Positions 57,901-64,000 of a stretch of DNA of 64,000 bases are shown one piece after another (position 1 is the first letter of the stretch; the number at the start of each line of letters is the position of its first letter). Below the pieces are notes generated by a model that was not told the origin of the DNA, ran no database searches, and saw nothing but the letters and a program-made list of their open reading frames with translations. Made by a program: the position numbers and the translations under genes. The stretch comes from Mesaphorura yosii (Eukaryota; Arthropoda; Collembola; Poduromorpha; Tullbergiidae): contig WIXG01000067.1 of the NCBI GenBank assembly GCA_009869945.1, positions 124,001 through 188,000 on the forward strand. The letters are read 5' to 3'.

Positions 57901-58537
57901 AAACTCGGGGCCGAGTGTTCGACTGATCATGACTGTGGATAAGAAGCTGGTTTAGAGAAAGTCTACGTTTAAAAATCAGCTTGAAAAAAAAGCAACTCAC
58001 AGTACGCCCCTCCCCCTTCGACCTGTCGATTGAAGAAAAAACGTGATTAGTTTGAAACTTTTCAAATCTCTGGGGTAACATTCATAATCCACTCACCGCC
58101 CCATTCGTACTAATCGCGCAGATGCTGAAAACAGTGAAAGTCAGGATGCTGTAGGCGATCGCAAACTGGATGAGTGTTTGCATCAGGCCAGCGTTTCCGA
58201 CGATGAACCCGACTCTTAAGAATAACAGCGCACTGAACATGGATAAAGTGACGGGGCAGAAGACTCCTGCAAAAGTGCCGAGCGTCCTCGTTGCTGATGA
58301 AGTCGGTTGTGATTGGTCGTAACTCGCACTCCCCCCGAATTCTTGGTAGCCAACATCACTCGAACTCCCACTCGTGCTGAAGCTGAAGCCGTTCGTGAAC
58401 CCACCTAAACTTCTGAATAGTCTTCTCTGTGATAGTAAAGGAGCTTTTTCATTCCCAACTCTCTTTGGCCTTATGGAAGCGGCCGGTGGGGGCTCCGGGT
58501 CGGAGACTAAAGACACCCGGGGCTCCTCGCCGCTCAT
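54917..58537 (-). CDS. SLC12A9: Solute carrier family 12 member 9 (cation-chloride cotransporter-interacting protein type)
   Basis: Twelve coding exons: 58537-58097, 58022-58001, 57932-57607, 57539-57344, 57278-56994, 56910-56700, 56597-56237, 56180-56011, 55949-55704, 55627-55513, 55446-55184 and 55100-54917, for 939 residues. It belongs to the APC-type cation-chloride cotransporters; SLC12A9 itself has been tied to regulation of NKCC1 and to lysosomal or vesicle ion balance. The first helix starts [20 protein letters not shown], then [60 protein letters not shown] and [20 protein letters not shown]. The long C-terminal cytosolic part ends [12 protein letters not shown] and [17 protein letters not shown], matching the human end. 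Exon 2 is only 22 nt. The open frame continues upstream to an acceptor at 58642, so a 5' exon may supply an earlier start than the ATG used here. Confidence 0.95.
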
Positions 58538-61500
58538 GTTGGTGTTAAAGGGCTGCTGCTGGTGGAAGGAGACGGCGGAGGGCCGGGAGTGTGGGCTTGT
58601 GTACGACACTTTGATTGAGGATGGGGTGGAGAACTTGGTCACTGCAGAGTAGGAAAAAATTAAGGGTTTTAGATTAGTACCTTATAAACCGACTACGACC
58701 GTCAATTTAAAATGGATCCCCCCGTCATTAGGCACTGATCAAGCTAACAAATCCCGCGCTGATTACCTCTCTCCTACTGTAATTCCTGCGTAGATTTATA
58801 ACTGGCCTGTTGTCGAGGTGATTAGAATTACGTCAAGCACACGTACGTCAAGAGCGCAATAAAAACTTGAAACTTCGGGGGTGTTTGTAAAGTTCACAGA
58901 TTAGAGAGTGGCCGCCCACGTTAAAGTGAGTCGAAAGAGATTGTAATTAAATAGTGTGTCACACGGAATTTGAATTTAAGGATTTTAAAACCCTTTTTCA
59001 AGTCGCCACTTTTGCTCTGCGAATGTTCCAGTGCTGCTGCGGTCGCTCTTGATCTCTGCTATTTGTGTCGTAGACTACACTTGTTGTCTAAACATCTTGG
59101 TTTTAGAGACGCTCAGTCTGCTGCAGGTTCAAACTTAATCTGTGCGAATCAAATCTGTCAATCTACTCTCACTGTATGAAAGAACGACTCACTTTTGTGT
59201 GGGGGGTGTCATTCGAGAAATGAAGTACAGTGCGAAATGAGTCATGTGTTTAATCGCAGCAGCAGCAGTCTGCATCTGCAGCATTTGCAACGCTTACTAA
59301 GCATGGAGCGCTGTAACTTTGTCCTGCATGCCTGTGTTTGAATTGCGGCCACTCATCCTCGAATGAGTGAGGAAATTGCAGATAAGGCAGACATCAGTTG
59401 TCATGGCATTCTCGAATGATTTTGTCCCTGTTTCGGACGACGAAATGGCTTACTTCTCTGAGAAATTGGGGGTTCGGAACGTCCAGAACTCCAGGAAAGA
59501 ACTGGTCGTTCGATCTGGAAAAGGTCTCACTCGCTAATTTACTTACTCGTACTTACTTTGTCTGTGTTTAAGCCCGGAGACAAAAGTCAGCTAGACTCGT
59601 AAGAAATTGGGGTTCGGGGGCTCAGGTGGTGATGGCGGAAGGTTTCCACAAAAAAGGAGCAAACTCCCTCGACCGCAACTCCAAAGGGGCTGTAGACCTT
59701 CTCACCAAAATACACTTTCAAAAACTGCTCGCTCACTGACGAAAACTGACGGGCTTCCCGGAGACACAACCAACAATAAATATACACTACAATAAAAATT
59801 GCCCAGAATCTGGCTTGCTGCAACGCTGGCAATCGGTTATTGTGCACACAATCACAAAATAAAAGCTGCTCCTATTTTGTAGAGTAAAATCACAATTACC
59901 CAGTCTATAAAATCTCAATTTGCGTCATCCGACCGACTGCTGCTGACTGAATTGTTCGTAAACATCTGCCACCACTCTCTCGAATATCGTTCGCTGGCTG
60001 CCTGGCTTATCGATTCCCGAGGAAGAGCTCGAAATCACGAGATAAGCCCACCCGATTACTAACTTTGTCCATTTACGATCTCTCCCGATCCACACACTCG
60101 TAAACTCTCACTAGTAAGGAACTGCCTCGTCCCTGAAAACCACTCACGCGAAATGATGCAACTCCGTGTGCCCGTGTGAACGGTTGATCTTAGCCAGGAG
60201 TTGAAGGTCATGAGGGGGCTCCATAGGAACGACAGACTCGGGAGCACAGAGCAGCGGCCGAGAACCCGGCAACAGCACTACGTGTGAACCGAAGCGATGG
60301 TGGAGTTAACGGTGCTCCTCCGTCACGCCCACGCACAACTCTTTAACGTTGCTCTCTTGCTTGACAGCTGCTGCCCAGCTGAGCGGAGTGAGAACGGTGA
60401 ATTTTGTAGCTCGAGGGGACTCTCACTGAGCCTCTCAACGACTCTCCCATCGTCTCTGCTTACCCTCCTAATTGCCCCGTTGAGAAGCGCCCCAGCACTC
60501 GGGTCGCTCACGAGTTGAGGGTTGGGTGCTACTGTGCTCCAAGCTCCGGACCGTTTATGCTAGATGTCCTCAGAGCTGAAAGCCCCCTGCCCCCATCCAC
60601 CATTTTAAGGGGCGGGACACCTCGACGAGCCTCGCACCGGCACGGTGGGAGGGCTGATTGGCACCTCTCCAAACTCCCGTTCCCCACCTGTTCTCTTGCA
60701 CCTGGACGGCGACCGGAGAACGCCAAGTCAAGGTCACCAGCGTGTTTACACTTTAGATTCCATAACTAAATCGAAGGAAACAGCGCCGTTAGCAGGTGTA
60801 CCGTACGTACAAAGCATGCACAAGTGTGGTTGAAAACGAGAACTCTTTCGCATACAAACGCAGTAAACAGGGCTGCAGTAGAGTTAAAGGTCCAGTGTGA
60901 ACCTGCTGCTGCCGTATTGCCTGCGATGCAAGCGAGATGAAGCTCTGGTTTAAGGAGGGCGTGCTCCCGTCCATCGTTACTGGCAGGACGCGCTCCCGAC
61001 CTCCGCTGCTCTTGCACCATCCTCGGTCGACCACATTGACATCATGACTCTCGGTCTCACCCGGCTGCGGCAGTTCAAGCCAAGATCAAGTAAGCGTGTT
61101 TACATCGCAGGGTTCCCATGACACCACGTTCAAACAAACATTCGCAGGTGCACAACACGCATGCACAACGACTCTTCACACACTCGCACGTAGTAAACTC
61201 ACGCAATTGGCATAACGGTAAGGCCGCGATTTCCATTGTTGACTTGGGTTTACAGACTCTTAAATCACACATGTAATTGCATCACAATCACTCTCGCTCA
61301 CTCTCTTTTGTTTCTAGGGCAAAGTCCGCACCACTATACGAGTTTCGCACGGCCCAGAACTTGAGATCGCTCTCAACTCGTCGTGCGTTGTTTACGCAAT
61401 TCGCCCTGAATTTGAAGACATTTCTTGATGAGCAATTGCTAATTAATCACCCAAAAACACATTCTTAAACCCATTTTCCACCTTTTTTTTTATTCCCGTC

Positions 61501-61895
61501 GTGGGAATCAGAGTCAAGGTCCACCATCGACGGCAGGTTGTGTATGTAAAAGCTGATGAATCTCTTTTAGTACGTGACTCATCCATTGTCTTTGGTTACT
61601 ATGCTAATCCCTCGCCTAAGACTACTCTGGCTACACTAATCACTCTCTCTCTCTCTAATTCATCCCAGTTATGCAATCCACAAGAAAATCCTACTTAAAA
61701 ATTAATCTGGCGCACTGCACTCAATTCGCCTCCGACAACACGTTCAAAACGTCTCGGCTTGTGTTTATCATCTTGGAAACGCGACGACGCGAGTTTATCG
61801 AGTATCAAGCTCGACTGGGCTCTTGAACCCGACTCACTCCAATCTCGTCCTCAGAGGTGACCAGATCAAACTTAATTCACTCTCCCAGAAAGAAA
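58538..61895. other. Divergent region between SLC12A9 and the P450
   Basis: About 3.4 kb. The SLC12A9 frame is open to a splice acceptor near 58642, so its first exon should lie to the right. Otherwise only short frames are seen, such as a 73-codon one at 60297-60518, with no family resemblance. Confidence 0.4.
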
Positions 61896-64000
61896 ATGGC
61901 CGACCTTCTCACAGTCACCATCGCTTTATTGGCAGCGCTCTACGCTTTTACAACATACAGAATCCATTTGCGTAGGTGGTCCCGTCCTCGGTTCGCGGGT
62001 GAGTCTTTTCGAGAGAGTCTTTTCGAGAGAGTCGGTTCGCTGGATTCTAACCCCTCGTATCTTCACCCCGCAGGCCCCCTCCACCTCCCCCTCTTCGGCT
62101 GCCTCCTCCACCCCAAACTCATCTACGCCAAGTTATCGACGATGGGTCTCCCCTACTACGCCCGCATGCACGCCGTCTGCAGGGCTTTTGGTGTGAACGG
62201 GACTTGTGAGGGGACGGGAGGGGTACAGAACTTTTGTGAGTGGTCCAGTCATCATAATTTTGACATTTTTTTTGCACACCATCCCACGTCTAAAATGGCC
62301 CTCATCTTCCCCTTCTGCAGTGCTCACCACGAATTTATCGGTGGCGAAGGACATCCTCGCCTCACCGGACATTTGCGCTCGGTTCCCTTCTCATCCACGC
62401 TATAAAGAACACACCTACTATAAGGATTTGGGTGAGTATACATGCTTTGGAAACTGCATAATACCGCCATGGCAACCCCACCCATTTCTAAAAATCCCCA
62501 CAGGCCTCATCTTCAACACCGGAGAGTCATGGCGTGAAATGCGCAAGTTCACCTACAAAACCCTAAAAGAGTTTGGATTTGGTGAGTTGAAAACAAGTGA
62601 GGCTTTCTTACAAGAAGAGTTGGCAGACTTTATGGATTTCATGGAGCGGGACCGCCTATCAAATAAAGAAAATCAAGTTCGGATGCACGGCTACTTCAAA
62701 ATCCCAACTTTCAACATCTTGTGGAGGGTCATGTCCGGGCAACGCTTTAAATACGATGACCCGGAGATTAAATCTATTATTAAGTGCATTGATGAGAGTG
62801 CTAAGATTGAGATTGGGATGGATCTGGAGTGGGCCTACCCTTGGGTCCGGTATATTCCCGGTATGAGCAGGAGCAGGGCCCAGGGGAAGAAGATTGTCGA
62901 TTGCCAGGAGTTCTTTTGGGTGGGTTTCTTTTATTCTTTTAAAAAAGTTCCCTCTCTAGATTAAAAAAAAATATTTCAAACTAATTTAGCGCCAATTTTA
63001 AAATAGATTTTAATTGTGAAATTCCCCTAATTTTTACTAGTCCCACTTTTTCCCCCCCCAAAGTTCCCGGTCATTATATTTAAAACCGTTTTATTTTAAA
63101 GCGTATCCTGCACGAGAAACGGGCTGCAGGGCACTACAAGACGAGCCAGACAAACTACATCGACTGCTTCCTGAAACGCATTGATGAAGAAGCGGGGAAC
63201 CCGAACACACACTTTACAGGTAATTCCCGTGGGGGGTAAACGTTTGCATTTGGGCTTTTTGCCCGGTTGCCATGGCTCATCAATACCCTTTGTTTGAACC
63301 TTATATGAGTCTAGACGAGAACTTTGTCATCTGTTGTCTGGACTTGATGTATGGAGGGCTGGACACGACCGCCTCGGCGATCGAATTCGCAGTCCTCCAC
63401 ATGGTCGCGAGTCAGGAGAAGCAACGAAAAGTTCACGAGGAGATTGACCGGGTGATTGGGAGGGATCGTATTCCTAATGTTTTCGACAGGGGGAGGTACA
63501 GTGTAAAATTTAGCTTTAAAAAAATGCCACAAACTTGAGAGAAAAATGGTACCTTCAGAAATTGTGTAGTTTTAAAAATTGGCGCCATTGAAAAAAATCG
63601 TTATCCTAAACAGCCTCCCCTACATCACCGCAACCTTAATAGAGGTCTTCCGGCACTCTGACATCATACCAGTCCTATCTCGAACATCAATCTGCGACAC
63701 GTGGATCCAGGGGAAGTTTATTCCAAAAGATACGGGCTGTGGTATTTTATTCCCAGTCATTCACAAGGACCCTGAACTGTTCCCACAACCTTATGAGTTC
63801 ATCCCGGAGAGATTCTTAGATGAGAATATGAATGTGGTGAATGAGGAGAATGTGACTGCGTTTGGAGGGGGTGAGTCCGGATGGAAATTATTTGAAAAGT
63901 TGGCGCGGGATGATTATGAAAATTAGTGCCCTGGCAACAGATTCTAGAATTCTTGTTTGCCAATACTGCAGTCGACTGCCAAATATTCCCCCCGTGTTGC
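61896..64000 (+). CDS. Cytochrome P450 (clan 2-like), cut by the window end
   Basis: Seven exons in the window: 61896-61998, 62074-62190, 62321-62431, 62504-62919, 63102-63219, 63315-63495 and 63614-63870, giving 434 residues before the edge. P450s are haem monooxygenases of the ER that act on hormones, lipids or foreign compounds. The N-terminal anchor is MADLLTVTIALLAALYAF, followed by a basic RRWSRPRF stretch. The C-helix WREMRKF is clear. The I-helix oxygen-binding groove is YGGLDTTASAIEF, the K-helix is EVFR (ExxR), and the PERF motif is IPERFLD. The last exon stops at TAFGGG with a GTGAGT donor, just before the expected haem-binding loop, so the axial Cys lies beyond the window. A CTGCAG acceptor at about 63972 starts a frame lacking the expected RxCxG. 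LPYITATLIEVFR suits clan 2; the subfamily cannot be told. Confidence 0.9.

Overview
This is a 64 kb piece of a compact animal nuclear genome. About twenty protein-coding genes sit on both strands, most of them multi-exon with GT-AG introns of about 60-85 nt. Product types (failed-axon-connections protein, GT92 glycosyltransferase, Reeler-DOMON secreted protein, cytochrome P450, SLC12A9, LIN54, KANSL3) point to an invertebrate. Very short introns and tight packing would suit an arthropod such as a springtail, but the sequence alone does not prove this. I saw no operon with ribosome binding sites, no CRISPR array, no convincing rRNA or tRNA gene, and no recognisable transposon, LTR element or virus-like element.

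Layout. 2.5-3.3 kb: PYM1 (-). 6.2-7.2 kb: an unrecognised WPP-repeat protein (+). 7.6-7.9 kb: TIMM13 (-). 8.7-10.1 kb: BCKDHB (+). 10.5-11.9 kb: a LisH/FOP-like protein (-). 12.4-12.8 kb: an unrecognised small basic protein (+). 13.7-14.9 kb: fax homologue (+). 14.9-16.3 kb: GT92 glycosyltransferase (-). 16.6-18.2 kb: Reeler-DOMON protein (+). 18.4-19.5 kb: PECR (-). 20.0-20.9 kb: IDI1 (-). 23.2-23.9 kb: TOMM22 (-). 25.0-28.1 kb: LIN54 (+). 30.8-34.4 kb: STK40 pseudokinase (-). 34.4-41.4 kb: a gene-poor stretch. 41.4-45.6 kb: KANSL3 (+). 45.9-48.2 kb: MCCC2 (-). 48.9-49.7 kb: RALA (-). 51.5-53.5 kb: zinc finger protein (+). 53.9-54.4 kb: exons of an unrecognised gene without a visible start (+). 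54.9-58.5 kb: SLC12A9 (-). 61.9 kb to the right edge: a cytochrome P450 (+) cut by the window end.

The genes are mostly unrelated housekeeping genes. Two act in leucine breakdown (BCKDHB, MCCC2), two in mitochondrial protein import (TIMM13, TOMM22), two in chromatin or transcription (LIN54, KANSL3), and PECR and IDI1 in lipid and isoprenoid metabolism. The strongest structural theme is convergent gene pairs whose poly(A) signals nearly meet or overlap. The extreme case is fax/GT92, whose stop codons are 6 nt apart. All exon joins were worked out by eye from splice consensus, reading phase and remembered family sequences. No alignment or database search was run.
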